Assembly: GCF_025685645.1 (NCBI RefSeq)
Contig: NZ_JAGSYF010000002.1
Coordinates: forward strand, 682,001-746,000
Length of the DNA: 64,000 bases
Origin: Edaphobacter bradus
GTDB taxonomy: Bacteria > Acidobacteriota > Terriglobia > Terriglobales > Acidobacteriaceae
Direction of reading: 5' to 3'
Shown here one piece after another: positions 18,400 through 26,725 of this stretch. The translations under genes were made by a program, and so were the position numbers. How positions within the stretch are numbered: position 1 is the first letter of the stretch; each line of letters begins with the position of its first letter. The notes under the pieces were generated by a model. That model was given only the letters and a program-made list of their open reading frames with translations, was not told where the DNA came from and did no database searches.

Positions 18400-18414
18400 A
18401 TTTTCGTCGAAAAT
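18400..18414. promoter_or_regulatory. Operator-like dyad upstream of SDR gene
   Basis: ATTTTCG-T-CGAAAAT is a perfect 7-bp inverted repeat around one base, 76 bp upstream of the SDR start. Its size fits a dimeric repressor site such as TetR, LysR or HxlR type. No regulator gene is adjacent. Confidence 0.45.
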
Positions 18415-18492
18415 CGAGGCAATGGGTGTAGCTCTTGCGGTAGGGATTTTCGGGCGCGTCAGGCGGGCGACACACACCTCACCACCACAATC

Positions 18493-18619
18493 GGGTGCCC
18501 CATATCTGGCGGCCTTATCGCCAGATGTGGGCAATCGCGCAAAGCGCGATCCGTCGTGCTTAAGGGCACGGCTTCAGCCGTGCCGCAAATGACGAAGTAG
18601 GAAAGCGGCTTTAGCCGCT
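18493..18619. repeat. REP-like repeat cluster R1 (four hairpins)
   Basis: The cluster starts with the family head GGGTGCCCC (18493) and a stem catatctggcg / cgccagatgtg ending near 18532, then atcgcgc/gcgcgat (18534-18550), ggcacggct/agccgtgcc (18565-18584) and agcggct/agccgct (18604-18619). All are perfect or nearly perfect stems with short loops. It lies between the SDR gene and the transposase remnant. Confidence 0.85.
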
Positions 18620-18708
18620 GAGGCATGATGGCGCCAACGCGGAGGCCAGGGGCACCCGCGCAATTTATTGATATTAGAATCTCTGCGACCATGTTAGGAT
18701 TCCGGCTG

Positions 18709-18795
18709 GGTGGCCCACATTTGACAACGCAACATGGGTGCCCCATATCTGGCGGTCTTATCGCCAGATGTGGGCCAATCGCGCGACAGCGCGAT
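18709..18795. repeat. REP-like repeat R2
   Basis: A composite unit: CTGGGTGGCCCACATTTGAC leader, then GGGTGCCCC head (18736) with stem catatctggcg / cgccagatgtg, followed by a second stem atcgcgc/gcgcgat ending at 18795. It is almost identical to R4 at 21289-21376 and lies just downstream of the transposase remnant. Confidence 0.85.
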
Positions 18796-18822
18796 CCATC
18801 TCCAATCCGCGATCCTTTCCAA

Positions 18823-19276
18823 TCAAAGTCGAGTCATCTGCACTGGACCAGGTTCGTCCAGAAGGTAATGACGGTAACTGGACCAGCGCCACTCATCAGC
18901 TCGTTCGACCAGACCTCGCTTGATCGGGTTGCGGTGCATATACTTCAGTTTCTCGACGCGCTTATTGTGGGTAAAAGCATTGCAGTCGTAATTGCGCTTC
19001 TGCCAGAACGGTCTGGGAGCCAAACGCCTGGAGACTGAGATTTTGAGAGCTTGCAGTACCTTCGAGAGTGGAACTTCATGATCGGATGGTTCACTGACCA
19101 GAAGATGCATATGCTCTGGCATCACTACGTAGCCGAGAACCCTCGAAGCGGTAGTCGCGGCGAGTGAGTTCGAGGGAATCAAGGAAAGTGTCTTTGGAGT
19201 ACGGAGTCGTGAAGTAAGGTTCCCGGCGGTAACAACTGAAAGTGATAAAGTCATCGTCGCCTTCATGTAGTCAGAT
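18823..19276 (-). pseudogene. REP-associated tyrosine transposase (RAYT, Y1 family), frameshifted
   Basis: The C-terminal two thirds reads in one frame: GYVVMPEHMHLLVSEP with the HxH metal motif, FWQKRNYDCNAF with the nucleophile Tyr, then KLKYMHRNPIKRGL and WRWSSYRHY, all RAYT hallmarks. The N-terminal part DDDFITFSCYRREPYF, then LELTRRDYRFEG, is in another frame and joins at 19133-19146, where one surplus base in the run ggttctc shifts the frame. Upstream of DDDF there is an in-frame stop and no start codon, so the 5' end is also damaged. RAYTs move or propagate REP hairpins; R1, R2, R3 and R4 lie on both sides. A longer continuous frame to 19365 exists only by chance. Confidence 0.8.
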
Positions 19277-19390
19277 GGGGCCACCCAGTCCCTAGCAATC
19301 CCTGCGGCGACTTCGCGATATTCTGGTATCCAGAATCCGCCTGCCAAATTCCGAATCTTGAACATGGACAGATTTCGCCGGGCAAGCCAG

Positions 19391-20506
19391 TTAAACTACC
19401 TGAAGTTGTGTGCCAAACGCTATGCCTGCCTCAGTGATTACATCGTCAGCTTCCAGCGCATACCCCATAAGCGAGTCGGCGGCGACGAGAATACCGCACC
19501 ACTCCTGCGAAGATGACGTTTCCACCCAGGCTCCGGAGTCTCCTTGAGTGGGAACCGTCGCCAGTACAGTCCGTAGCCGTGGATTTAAGATTCCCCCGGA
19601 TGAAGGCGGGCGCACCTCGAAAAGGTTCTCAAAACACACATTGCTGTTCCCCGGACAATACGTAATCACCACCCCGCCGACTTCAAACGTGTTGACGCCC
19701 GACACTCCGCCCCGCATGACAATGCTTTGACGGGATACGATTTGCGCTGCTTTGCCAGTCACAGTGTTGGCCACGGTCGCGTTTCCAACATCGATAAGAG
19801 CCAAATCGAGTCGATTCGCTCCCGTACACGCCGGAGAACACGATTGCCCTGGTGCGAGCTGATTCGGTGCATGCGAGTGGCGACAGGTGCCGATATGAGT
19901 TCCTGAGACCGTTACGCTGGTTCCTTTCGAGGCGACGTGACCGCAGGTTGCGGCATAAATATCGACCGTGTTGAGATCACGAAGGAACCCGCCTATTGTT
20001 CCTGGCACCCCGTTCGCGAGGCAGGGATCGCCTGAGGATGCCGCAAGCCTGCCCAGAGGGCGTGTTTCGACCAATGCGAAGAAATTCTGGGATGCGGTAA
20101 GGGTAACCAGTCGCGCTCGCGCGTCAGCCAACTCCGTACCCGCAGGTTTGGCAATGACCTTAACCATAAACGGGAACGAAGATGTCGGAATGGGCTTATG
20201 GTAGTCCTCCATCAAGTTTCGGATGAAGTTCTCTACTCGGCCAGCTTTGTCAGTCCAGCCGAAATCGATTGTGTCCCCTTCGACGCCTTGCGAGCGAGCT
20301 AATTCTTCCCGCAGAAACACCGGCCATAGCGACCAATGCAACACGAACGCGTCGGCACGCAATCCGGTGCGTGCCAGGCGATACGCCGCAAGCCAGATGG
20401 GATTGACGTCAAGCACGACGCCTTGGGTCGCTGGATTGGCGGCTGCTTCGGTAGCGAATGCTGCCAGTCCCTCAATCCTATCGACATACTGCCGCAATTG
20501 ATGCAT
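19391..20506 (-). CDS. Cytoplasmic trypsin-like serine protease with novel N-terminal region
   Basis: A 371-residue protein. The C-terminal half is chymotrypsin/trypsin-like: His190 in YAATCGHVAS, Asp234 in NRLDLALIDV and Ser324 in TQGDSGAWV make a full triad. The domain carries many cysteines (CRH, CSPACTG, YCPGNSNVC). The N-terminal ~150 residues (LRQYVDRIEGLAAF, DVNPIWLAAYRLA, VENFIRNLMEDYHKP) match no family I know. There is no signal peptide or membrane segment, so it probably acts inside the cell. The ATG at 20506 follows the membrane gene's stop by 7 bp with AAGGGTGAG overlapping that stop, so the two are translationally coupled. GC content and context (REP repeats, RAYT) suggest an accessory cassette. 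A defence or stress-response role is only a hypothesis. Confidence 0.8.
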   Translation of the reverse strand: MHQLRQYVDRIEGLAAFATEAAANPATQGVVLDVNPIWLAAYRLARTGLRADAFVLHWSLWPVFLREELARSQGVEGDTIDFGWTDKAGRVENFIRNLMEDYHKPIPTSSFPFMVKVIAKPAGTELADARARLVTLTASQNFFALVETRPLGRLAASSGDPCLANGVPGTIGGFLRDLNTVDIYAATCGHVASKGTSVTVSGTHIGTCRHSHAPNQLAPGQSCSPACTGANRLDLALIDVGNATVANTVTGKAAQIVSRQSIVMRGGVSGVNTFEVGGVVITYCPGNSNVCFENLFEVRPPSSGGILNPRLRTVLATVPTQGDSGAWVETSSSQEWCGILVAADSLMGYALEADDVITEAGIAFGTQLQVV

Positions 20507-20513
20507 GAGGCAC

Positions 20514-21005
20514 TCACCCTTGGGTAGGGCCGGCTGGTGGTGCAACTGGTGTTGGCGGTGGGGCAGCTGCAAAAGTCGCTGGTGCGGCTGCAGCCGGCTT
20601 CTCCTCCGGCACTATTATCCAGGCGAAAAGAGCTGCTATTCCTTGGCCTACAATCGCTACCCAGCCGATAAAGCAACTGCCAAGTAACGGAGCAGCGATT
20701 GGATATGCAAGTGCCAGAAATGCCACCGGGGAAGCAATCAGCTGGGCATTGCGAACCACCCCGGGGGGTGCCTTGAACCAGAAATAGGCGAACGTGCCTA
20801 GAAGGAAGGCCACGATAAGCCCGAGTGCGATCCATGGAGCGACGTGCGCATCGGGCTTGGAGGAGATCACTCCACCGACAACGCTGGTATAAATGGCGAC
20901 AATCTCTGCCGGAACATACTTAACCAGTCTTCCTCTGAAGCTGTCGGGGGGCTCTGTCGATCCGGCGGCTATACCCGGACGTTTCGGTATGACAAAGCGG
21001 CTCAT
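20514..21005 (-). CDS. Four-TM membrane protein, partner of trypsin-like protease
   Basis: A 163-residue protein of unknown function. A polar N-terminus (~20 residues) leads to KYVPAEIVAIYTSVVGGV, a distinctive amphipathic/first membrane segment, followed by hydrophobic segments WIALGLIVAFLLGTFAYFWF, LIASPVAFLALAYPIAAPLL and FIGWVAIVGQGIAALFAWIIV. The tail is Ala/Pro-rich and disordered-looking. A GGAGG ribosome site precedes the ATG at 21005. It is the first gene of a two-gene operon with the protease downstream, which suggests it is a membrane anchor, target or effector for the protease. Confidence 0.75.
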   Translation of the reverse strand: MSRFVIPKRPGIAAGSTEPPDSFRGRLVKYVPAEIVAIYTSVVGGVISSKPDAHVAPWIALGLIVAFLLGTFAYFWFKAPPGVVRNAQLIASPVAFLALAYPIAAPLLGSCFIGWVAIVGQGIAALFAWIIVPEEKPAAAAPATFAAAPPPTPVAPPAGPTQG

Positions 21006-21137
21006 AGCTCACATACCTCCGTTTTGCTGACCCTAAAAGTACGGTTCGCGTTGTAGTCGCTAACTGTAGCATAATGGGAGCCTTGTGAAAGAAAAAATTC
21101 TCTCTGCGGCTGAGGAATGCCGCGAACCCGGATGGCG

Positions 21138-21218
21138 GGGTGGCCCACCCTACCACTCTCAACCAACCACAAAAAACTCGGGTGCCCCATCCTTCGCGGC
21201 GTCATCGCGAAGGGTGGG
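21138..21218. repeat. REP-like repeat R3
   Basis: Leader GGGTGGCCCACCC at 21138, then head GGGTGCCCC at 21180 with stem catccttcgcg / cgcgaagggtg around GCGTCAT. The stem sequence differs from R1/R2/R4 but pairs equally well. Confidence 0.8.
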
Positions 21219-21288
21219 AAAGCAGGATACATCCAAACCCGAACCCGGACTGAGTGGCGCACATCTGACTGACAGCCACAATTGGGTG

Positions 21289-21376
21289 GGCTGGGTGGCC
21301 CACATCTGACAACACAAAATGGGTGCCCCATATCTGGCAGTCTTATCGCCAGATGTGGGCCATCGTGCGAGAGCGC
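21289..21376. repeat. REP-like repeat R4
   Basis: Nearly identical to R2: CTGGGTGGCCCACATCTGAC leader, GGGTGCCCC head at 21321, stem catatctggc / gccagatgtg to 21360 and a weak second stem (cgtgcgagagcgcg). The homologous pair R2/R4 flanks the RAYT remnant and the protease cassette as direct repeats. Confidence 0.85.
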
Positions 21377-21410
21377 GACCCGCTTTCCACACCCTGCCCT
21401 TGACGGCCCT

Positions 21411-21640
21411 GCTATCCTTAAATCAGGAGAAGGAGAGTCCGGCAGGGGTCGGACTCTCCTTTTTGTATGAAGAATAGCCTAGACTAACTCTTGTTCCATG
21501 AAGACTTTGCATATAGCCAGACCCGAATTCCTTGACTTTCAAAGGCTTGGCACGCAAATTGCGTGTGAAGTCCAAAGCTAAAGCATCTGCTTTGAATATT
21601 TTGCACAAAAATGACGGGGAGGGGGGGGCCAGTGCAGCGA
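21411..21640. repeat. Composite hairpin-centred element, copy E1
   Basis: The element runs from GCTATCCTTAAATCAG through a strong hairpin (21431-21460) and GAAGACTTTG to TTGAATATTTTGCACAAAAA and a G-rich tract. Read on the minus strand it lines up with E3 (62300-62580): TTTTTGTGCAAAAT, TTGGACTT, AAAGTCTTCA, hairpin, CTGATnTA...TAGC. It lies directly upstream of prmC with its G-tract nearest the gene. The distal half seen in E2 and E3 is missing here. Confidence 0.7.
21431..21465 (+). terminator. Hairpin plus T-tract
   Basis: An 11-bp stem (aggagagtccg / cggactctcct) with loop GCAGGGGT followed by TTTTT is a good intrinsic terminator on the plus strand. No plus-strand gene ends just upstream, so it either ends a small transcript or is simply the core of the repeat element. 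Confidence 0.7.
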
Positions 21641-21748
21641 GCATCGAAAGGGACACGAAATCCAGACCCGGGTTGCAGCTTACAGTTCGCTCGGCGCACA
21701 CGCGCGGCTGACGACAACCTTCTTATGATCCGGTCCGAGTAGGTCCGC

Positions 21749-22609
21749 ATGAACCTTCGCCAGGCCCTCGATCTCGCCAGTACCCAGCTCGCAGGCCGTC
21801 GCCCTGCCGTCGACCGGCAGCAGCGCGCCTCGCGCGACGCCGAGCTGCTGTTGCTGCACGCCCTGAAGATCTCGCGCGCCACGCTCCTCGCCCACCCCGA
21901 CCGTCAGCTCTCCACCGAAGAGCTGGCCCAGTATCAGCAGAGCATCCAACGCAGGAAGCAGAATGAGCCGGTGCAGTACATCACCGGCCAGCAGCAGTTC
22001 TTCGGGCTTGACCTGCACGTCACCGGCGCTGTGCTGGTCCCGCGGCCCGAGACGGAGCACCTCGTCGAGGCCGTCCTCCTGCATATGCCGAGCGACCGCC
22101 CCGTCACCATCGCCGACGTCGGAACCGGCTCGGGAGCCATAGCGCTCGCGCTCGCCGCACAGCTGCCCCACGCGCAACTGACCGCGCTCGACAGCTCCCC
22201 GGCGGCACTCGACATCGCGCGCATCAACGCGAAGACCAACCACCTCGAAGACCGCATCCGCTTCCTCGAGTCCGACCTTCTGTCCGCGCTGCCTGCGGAC
22301 GCCAGCTTCGACGCCATCGTCAGCAACCCGCCCTACATTCCCAACGCCGACCGCGCCACGCTCGACCCCGAGGTCCGCGACTTCGAGCCCGCAACCGCGC
22401 TCTTCGCCGGCGAGGATGGCCTCGACGTCTACCGCCGCCTCATCCCCCAGGCCCACGCCGCGCTCCGCCCCAGCGGCCTGCTGGCGATGGAGATAGGTCA
22501 CGGCCAGCGCAACGCCATAGCAGCCCTGCTCGCAGACTGGCACGGGGTCACCTTCGTCAACGACCTACAGGGCATCCCCCGAGTAGCCCTCGCCCGCCGC
22601 CCCTCCTGA
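21749..22609 (+). CDS. prmC: Release factor glutamine N5-methyltransferase PrmC (HemK)
   Basis: A 286-residue enzyme that methylates the glutamine of the GGQ motif in peptide release factors RF1/RF2 with S-adenosylmethionine. The N-terminal helical domain includes RDAELLLLHAL and EPVQYITGQQQFFGLDL, the Rossmann domain starts VLVPRPETEHLVEA, motif I is IADVGTGSGAIALALA, and the catalytic NPPY is in AIVSNPPYIP. The length is normal. It stands alone here; prfA is not adjacent. A short stem (gaaccgc / gcggttc, 22608-22630) overlaps the stop codon. Confidence 0.95.
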   Translation: MNLRQALDLASTQLAGRRPAVDRQQRASRDAELLLLHALKISRATLLAHPDRQLSTEELAQYQQSIQRRKQNEPVQYITGQQQFFGLDLHVTGAVLVPRPETEHLVEAVLLHMPSDRPVTIADVGTGSGAIALALAAQLPHAQLTALDSSPAALDIARINAKTNHLEDRIRFLESDLLSALPADASFDAIVSNPPYIPNADRATLDPEVRDFEPATALFAGEDGLDVYRRLIPQAHAALRPSGLLAMEIGHGQRNAIAALLADWHGVTFVNDLQGIPRVALARRPS

Positions 22610-22803
22610 ACCGCAACACAATCGCGGTTCGGACACCGCCGGGTGCCCCTATCGCCTCTGCGACCTTCGCGTAACCTTTGCGTTTGCCTTTGCCTTTCTG
22701 GTTGTCATTCCGCAGCGCAGCGGAAGAATCTGCTGTTTGCCCGTAGCGCTACGACGAACCACCAACAATCCCGGTGCCCATACTCCGCAGCCTCAAAAAA
22801 GAA
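22610..22803. other. Intergenic stretch with dispersed-repeat-like sequence
   Basis: Contains degenerate REP-head-like GGGTGCCCC (about 22641), tatcgcctctgcg and cctttgcgtt runs that recur near 51850-52010, and a TCATTCCGCAGCGCAGCGGA block that looks like a dispersed repeat. No gene is seen. Confidence 0.5.
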
Positions 22804-22823
22804 ATGCGGCCCGCAGGCCGCAT
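22804..22823 (-). terminator. Terminator of the act-cox operon
   Basis: A perfect 8-bp stem (atgcggcc / ggccgcat) with a four-base loop; on the minus strand it is followed by TTTCTTTTTTG. It lies just after the last operon gene. Confidence 0.85.
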
Positions 22824-22849
22824 CTCCAGCATTCACAAAGACGAACCGG

Positions 22850-23191
22850 CTACCAGAGTCCCCACGCGCGGCTGATGTAGTCGCTAAGCGTCATCGTGAT
22901 GAGGATCAGGAAGGTGAAGAACCCCGCCGCGACCGTCATCTTGATCAGCTTCGACTGAAAGAACACGTGCATGAAAAACAAGATGACGACCACCGCCTTG
23001 GTGCAAGCGATGGCCAGCGCGATCATGGGATTGAGAATCCCGAGGTTGATGAACGCCGCCCAGACGGTGATGCCGGTAAAGACAAGCAGCGTGCCAAAGA
23101 CGATGCCATACGTCCTCGGCGTGACGATGTGATGTTCGGCGTGCTCCGGGTTGGTCACGTTCGCTGGATCGTGGAAGTGCTGCTCAGTCAT
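22850..23191 (-). CDS. Cytochrome c oxidase subunit IV-like protein
   Basis: A 113-residue integral membrane protein, last gene of the act-cox operon. Three hydrophobic segments are seen: YGIVFGTLLVFTGITVWAAF, PMIALAIACTKAVVVILFFM with the usual HVFFQSKLIK loop, and VAAGFFTFLILITMTLSDY. This is the small prokaryotic subunit IV (COX4_pro/CyoD-like) that stabilises the oxidase. The ATG at 23191 gives the conserved start; upstream in-frame codons are not needed. It ends just before a strong terminator. Confidence 0.88.
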   Translation of the reverse strand: MTEQHFHDPANVTNPEHAEHHIVTPRTYGIVFGTLLVFTGITVWAAFINLGILNPMIALAIACTKAVVVILFFMHVFFQSKLIKMTVAAGFFTFLILITMTLSDYISRAWGLW

Positions 23192-23242
23192 GTTTGCTCT
23201 TTCTCCTCGCAGCCATCGCATCTGGCTGCACGCCGGGAGGCG

Positions 23243-24010
23243 CTAAACGGGGTGTCGGTTGATCAGGTACAGCAGCGGGAAAAGGAAGATCCACACAATA
23301 TCGACGAAGTGCCAGTACAACGCGAAGTTTTCTATCGGAGCCACGTACCCCGCGGTAAAGTCACCCCGCTGCGACCGTGGGATCAACCATAGCAGCAACC
23401 CAACGCCGATGATCATGTGCAGCGCGTGCATTCCGGTCATCGCGAAGTACAGCGAGAAGAACACCTGCGTCTTCTGCGCCATATCCGGAGGCAGCGGCTC
23501 TTCAACAAGCTTGCCCGTCTTCACGTCCCTTGGAGGATTGACGAACTCCGAGATGTCGAAGTGCTCGCCAGGAATGTGGTGCTTCTCCCACTTCTCCTTG
23601 TACTCGAAGTACTTCACGCCAAGGAAGACCACGCCGAAGAGTGTTGTCAGAACCAGGAAGAGCACCAACAGGCTCTTCTTCTTCATTTCGGCTGCCCACA
23701 CTGCAAGCGCCATGAAAAAGCCTGACGTGATCAGCACTGCCGTGTTGGCCGTGCCCAGCGGTATGCTCAGCTGGTTCGACGCCGCTACGAAGGCCGGGTT
23801 GTACCAGTTGCGGTACAACAAGTACGAAAAGAACAGCCCACCGAAGAACATGATCTCCGTCAGCAGGAAGAGCCACATGCCGAATGTGCCGGCCTCGCGC
23901 TGCTGCTCCTCCGTCTCGAAATGATGACGGTGCTGCGGCAGCGAGACGTGTTCGTGCTCGTCGACGGCGGCGGGAGGTTGCATTGCTACTACAGTAGTCG
24001 CGTTATCCAA
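23243..24010 (-). CDS. ctaE: Cytochrome c oxidase subunit III
   Basis: A 255-residue membrane protein of the oxidase core complex. Hydrophobic helices and family blocks are clear: [37 protein letters not shown] helix 2, [20 protein letters not shown], and [22 protein letters not shown] at the end. The N-terminus is His-rich and cytoplasmic. The start is probably the TTG at 24010, preceded by GAGGTGA and overlapping the subunit I stop by 8 bp; an ATG at 23983 lacks a ribosome site. Confidence 0.93.
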   Translation of the reverse strand: MDNATTVVAMQPPAAVDEHEHVSLPQHRHHFETEEQQREAGTFGMWLFLLTEIMFFGGLFFSYLLYRNWYNPAFVAASNQLSIPLGTANTAVLITSGFFMALAVWAAEMKKKSLLVLFLVLTTLFGVVFLGVKYFEYKEKWEKHHIPGEHFDISEFVNPPRDVKTGKLVEEPLPPDMAQKTQVFFSLYFAMTGMHALHMIIGVGLLLWLIPRSQRGDFTAGYVAPIENFALYWHFVDIVWIFLFPLLYLINRHPV

Positions 24011-25676
24011 CGGTCGTCACCTCATTTTGGGTCTTGTTGGCCAGCCACTCGTAGTCGTAAGCCTCGTAATCCACGACCGGCGTCTCGATGAAGTTCTCGG
24101 TCAGCGGCGGAGACTGAATCTGCCACTCGAGCCCGGTGGCCTGCCACGGGTTGTTGCCTGCAATAGCGCCATACTTCAGCGACCAGCCCAGATACAGCAG
24201 CGGAAGCAGGTAGCCCACGCCCAGCACTGTCGCGCCAGCCGTCGACAGCACATTCAGCACCTGGAACTCCGGCGGGTACGCATGGTAGCGGCGCGGCATG
24301 CCAAGGTAACCCAGGACAAACTGCGGCAGGAAGGTCAGGTTGAAGCCGATGAACGTCGTCACCGCGGCCAGCTTCGACAGCGACTCCGGATACATCCGGC
24401 CCGTCATCTTCGGCCACCAGAAGTGGATCCCCGCCAGGAACGCCATGAGCATACCGCCCACCATCACAAAGTGGAAGTGCGCCACGATGAAGTACGTCTC
24501 AGTCAGGTGAATGTCCATGCCCAGCGAGCCAAGGAAGACGCCTGTCATGCCGCCGATGGTGAACAGCCCGAGGAAGCCGAACGCATACAGCATCGGCGTC
24601 TCAAAGGTGACGGAGCCCTTCTGCATCGTGAAGGACCAGTTGAAGACCTTGATCGCCGAAGGGACGGCCACCAGCATCGTCAGCAGCGAGAACACCAGCG
24701 CCGAGTAGTTCGAGACGCCCATGATGAACATGTGGTGCGCCCAGACGAAGAACGCAAACAGCGCAATGGCCACCGAGGAGAATGCGACCGCTGTATAGCC
24801 AAACACGCGCTTCCTGCTGAAGGTCGAGATGACCTCCGAGATCACGCCCATGCCCGGAAGAATCATGATGTAGACCGCGGGATGCGAGTAGAACCAGAAG
24901 AGGTGCTGGAAGAGCAGAGGGTCGCCGCCCTTGGTCGGGTCGAAGACGCCGATGCCGATTGTGCGCTCAAGCACCACAAGGACCAGGGTGATGGCCAGGA
25001 CCGGAGTTCCGAGCACCATCAGGATCGAGGCCGCGTAGTTGGACCACACAAACAGCGGCAGGCGGAACCACGTCATGCCAGGCGCGCGCATCCTGTGAAT
25101 CGTCACGATGAAGTTGAGACCCGTGAAGATGGAGGAGAACCCGATGATGAAGACTCCCAGCCCGGCAGTGACCACGTGCGTGTTCAGGTAGTGCGTCGAG
25201 AGCGGAGTCGTGAAGGTCCAGCCTGTGTCGACGCCGCCGAGAACGAGTGCGGCCAGCGTAAAGAGACCGCCGATCCAATACAGGTACCAGCTCAACAGGT
25301 TAATCTTCGGGAAGGCCAGGTCCTTTGCGCCGATCATGATGGGCAGCACAAAGTTGCCGATCGTCGCCGGAACCGATGGCACCAGGAATAGGAAGATCAT
25401 CACGATGCCGTGCATCGAGAAGAGCTTGTTGTAGGTGTCCGACGCCACCAGGTCAGGCTGAGGGGTCAGCAGCTCCAGACGAATCAGGCCCGCGAACGCG
25501 CCACCGATAAAGAAGAAGAACGTGATCGAGATCAGGTACAGGATCGCGATGCGCTTGTGGTCGCCAGTCAGCAGCCAGCTCAGCATGCCGTCCTCAGCGT
25601 TGATGTAGTTCCGCTTCGGCAGGGTAGCTGTGGTCTGGTCGGGCAGGTTGACGATGGTTGAACTGGTTGCGCTCAT
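24003..25676 (-). CDS. ctaD: Cytochrome c oxidase subunit I, A2-type
   Basis: The 557-residue catalytic haem-copper subunit with about 12 membrane helices. Low-spin haem ligand His89 is in [11 protein letters not shown], CuB/Tyr ligands are in [13 protein letters not shown] and WAHHMFIMG, and the haem ligands are in [11 protein letters not shown]. The residue before the HP motif is Ser and the usual D-channel glutamate of HPEVY is Ala, the YSHPxVY form that marks the A2 subfamily of type A oxidases. The K-channel helix is intact. It reduces O2 with electrons from the CuA domain of subunit II and pumps protons. It overlaps subunit II by 4 bp (ATGA). Confidence 0.97.
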   Translation of the reverse strand: MSATSSTIVNLPDQTTATLPKRNYINAEDGMLSWLLTGDHKRIAILYLISITFFFFIGGAFAGLIRLELLTPQPDLVASDTYNKLFSMHGIVMIFLFLVPSVPATIGNFVLPIMIGAKDLAFPKINLLSWYLYWIGGLFTLAALVLGGVDTGWTFTTPLSTHYLNTHVVTAGLGVFIIGFSSIFTGLNFIVTIHRMRAPGMTWFRLPLFVWSNYAASILMVLGTPVLAITLVLVVLERTIGIGVFDPTKGGDPLLFQHLFWFYSHPAVYIMILPGMGVISEVISTFSRKRVFGYTAVAFSSVAIALFAFFVWAHHMFIMGVSNYSALVFSLLTMLVAVPSAIKVFNWSFTMQKGSVTFETPMLYAFGFLGLFTIGGMTGVFLGSLGMDIHLTETYFIVAHFHFVMVGGMLMAFLAGIHFWWPKMTGRMYPESLSKLAAVTTFIGFNLTFLPQFVLGYLGMPRRYHAYPPEFQVLNVLSTAGATVLGVGYLLPLLYLGWSLKYGAIAGNNPWQATGLEWQIQSPPLTENFIETPVVDYEAYDYEWLANKTQNEVTTVG

Positions 25677-26716
25677 GGTTTCACCACCCCTGGCGTTATC
25701 GGCGCCGCTTGGTTGGACTCCGACGTGGTCAGCGTCTGCTGTACGCGGTAGTTGGTTTGCAGGGTTTTGATGTACTCCACCAGATCGATCAGGCCCTCTT
25801 CACTGATCTGCCCCTGGTAGGTGGGCATAATGGGCGCGAAGCCCGCAGTCACGTGCTGCGACGGGTTCAGAATCGCATCGCGCAGATACGCGTCGTTGAC
25901 CAGGACCTCAGAGCCGTTTGTCAGCTGCAGCTTCGAGCCGAAGACGCCCGCAAGGTTCGGCCCGCGAGCCGCGGCGCTGCCCGAGTGGCAGGCGTTGCAG
26001 CCCATGCTGGCGAACAGTCGCTCGCCGTTCTGCGCCAGCGACATGCCGCTGGTCGAATTCTCGGTCCACTTCTTGTAGTCATCCGGTGTCAGCACCGTCA
26101 CCTCGCCGATCATGCCCGAGTGCTTGGTGCCGCAGTATTGCGTGCAGAAGATGTGGTACGTGCCCGGAGTGGTCGCGTTGAACCACACCGTCGAGTAGCG
26201 TCCCGGAATCACCTCACGCTTCACGCGGAAGTCGGGGATCGAGAAGCTGTGGAAGACGTCCTGCGAGATCATCGTCAGCTGGATCGGCTGCCCCATGGGA
26301 ACGTGCAGCGCGTTGATCTCGTGCTGCCCGCCGGGATGCTCGGCCTTCCACATCCACTGTTTGCCGACGATGTAGATGTTCATCGCGTTGGTCGGCGGAT
26401 TATAGATACGGAAGTAGAGAAGCGCGCCCCACACGAAGCAGATGAGGAACAGGGCCAGCGGGATGATGGTCCACGTCGCCTCGAGCAGCGTCGAGCCTTC
26501 GATCTGCTCGGCCACCGGGCTCTTCTCCTGGCGGTAGCGAATCGCAAAGCCGAAGACCAGCCCGCCCACCAGCACCAGGCCGATCACCGTGATCAGGAGC
26601 AGGAAGAAGTACAGCGCATCCGTTTGAGGCGCAATCGTCGACGCCTCGCGCGGAAACAGCGCCGAGCTCGTGAGCCACTTCATCAGAAATTGCCACAGTA
26701 CGGGACTGATATGCAT
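25673..26716 (-). CDS. ctaC: Cytochrome c oxidase subunit II with fused cytochrome c (caa3 type)
   Basis: A 347-residue protein with two membrane helices ([22 protein letters not shown] and [18 protein letters not shown]), a CuA cupredoxin domain ([41 protein letters not shown]) and a C-terminal cytochrome c domain (GCNACHSG, with axial Met in IMPTYQGQ). The fused haem means a soluble cytochrome c is not strictly needed between the Act complex and the oxidase. A Gln-rich hydrophilic tail ends the protein. It starts 9 bp after the SCO1 gene and overlaps subunit I. Confidence 0.96.
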   Translation of the reverse strand: MHISPVLWQFLMKWLTSSALFPREASTIAPQTDALYFFLLLITVIGLVLVGGLVFGFAIRYRQEKSPVAEQIEGSTLLEATWTIIPLALFLICFVWGALLYFRIYNPPTNAMNIYIVGKQWMWKAEHPGGQHEINALHVPMGQPIQLTMISQDVFHSFSIPDFRVKREVIPGRYSTVWFNATTPGTYHIFCTQYCGTKHSGMIGEVTVLTPDDYKKWTENSTSGMSLAQNGERLFASMGCNACHSGSAAARGPNLAGVFGSKLQLTNGSEVLVNDAYLRDAILNPSQHVTAGFAPIMPTYQGQISEEGLIDLVEYIKTLQTNYRVQQTLTTSESNQAAPITPGVVKP

Positions 26717-26725
26717 CGTTACCCT

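Noticed and set aside
18493..21376. Possible CRISPR array from regularly repeated GGGTGCCCC units
   Set aside because: Units are few, irregularly spaced, carry internal hairpins instead of spacers, and no cas genes are present.
21423..21882. Minus frames of 92 and 132 codons over element E1 and the prmC start
   Set aside because: They cover a repeat hairpin and overlap prmC antisense; no features of a protein.
22641..22662. GGGTGCCCCTATCG after prmC
   Set aside because: Head-like sequence with no good stem; at most a degenerate REP remnant.
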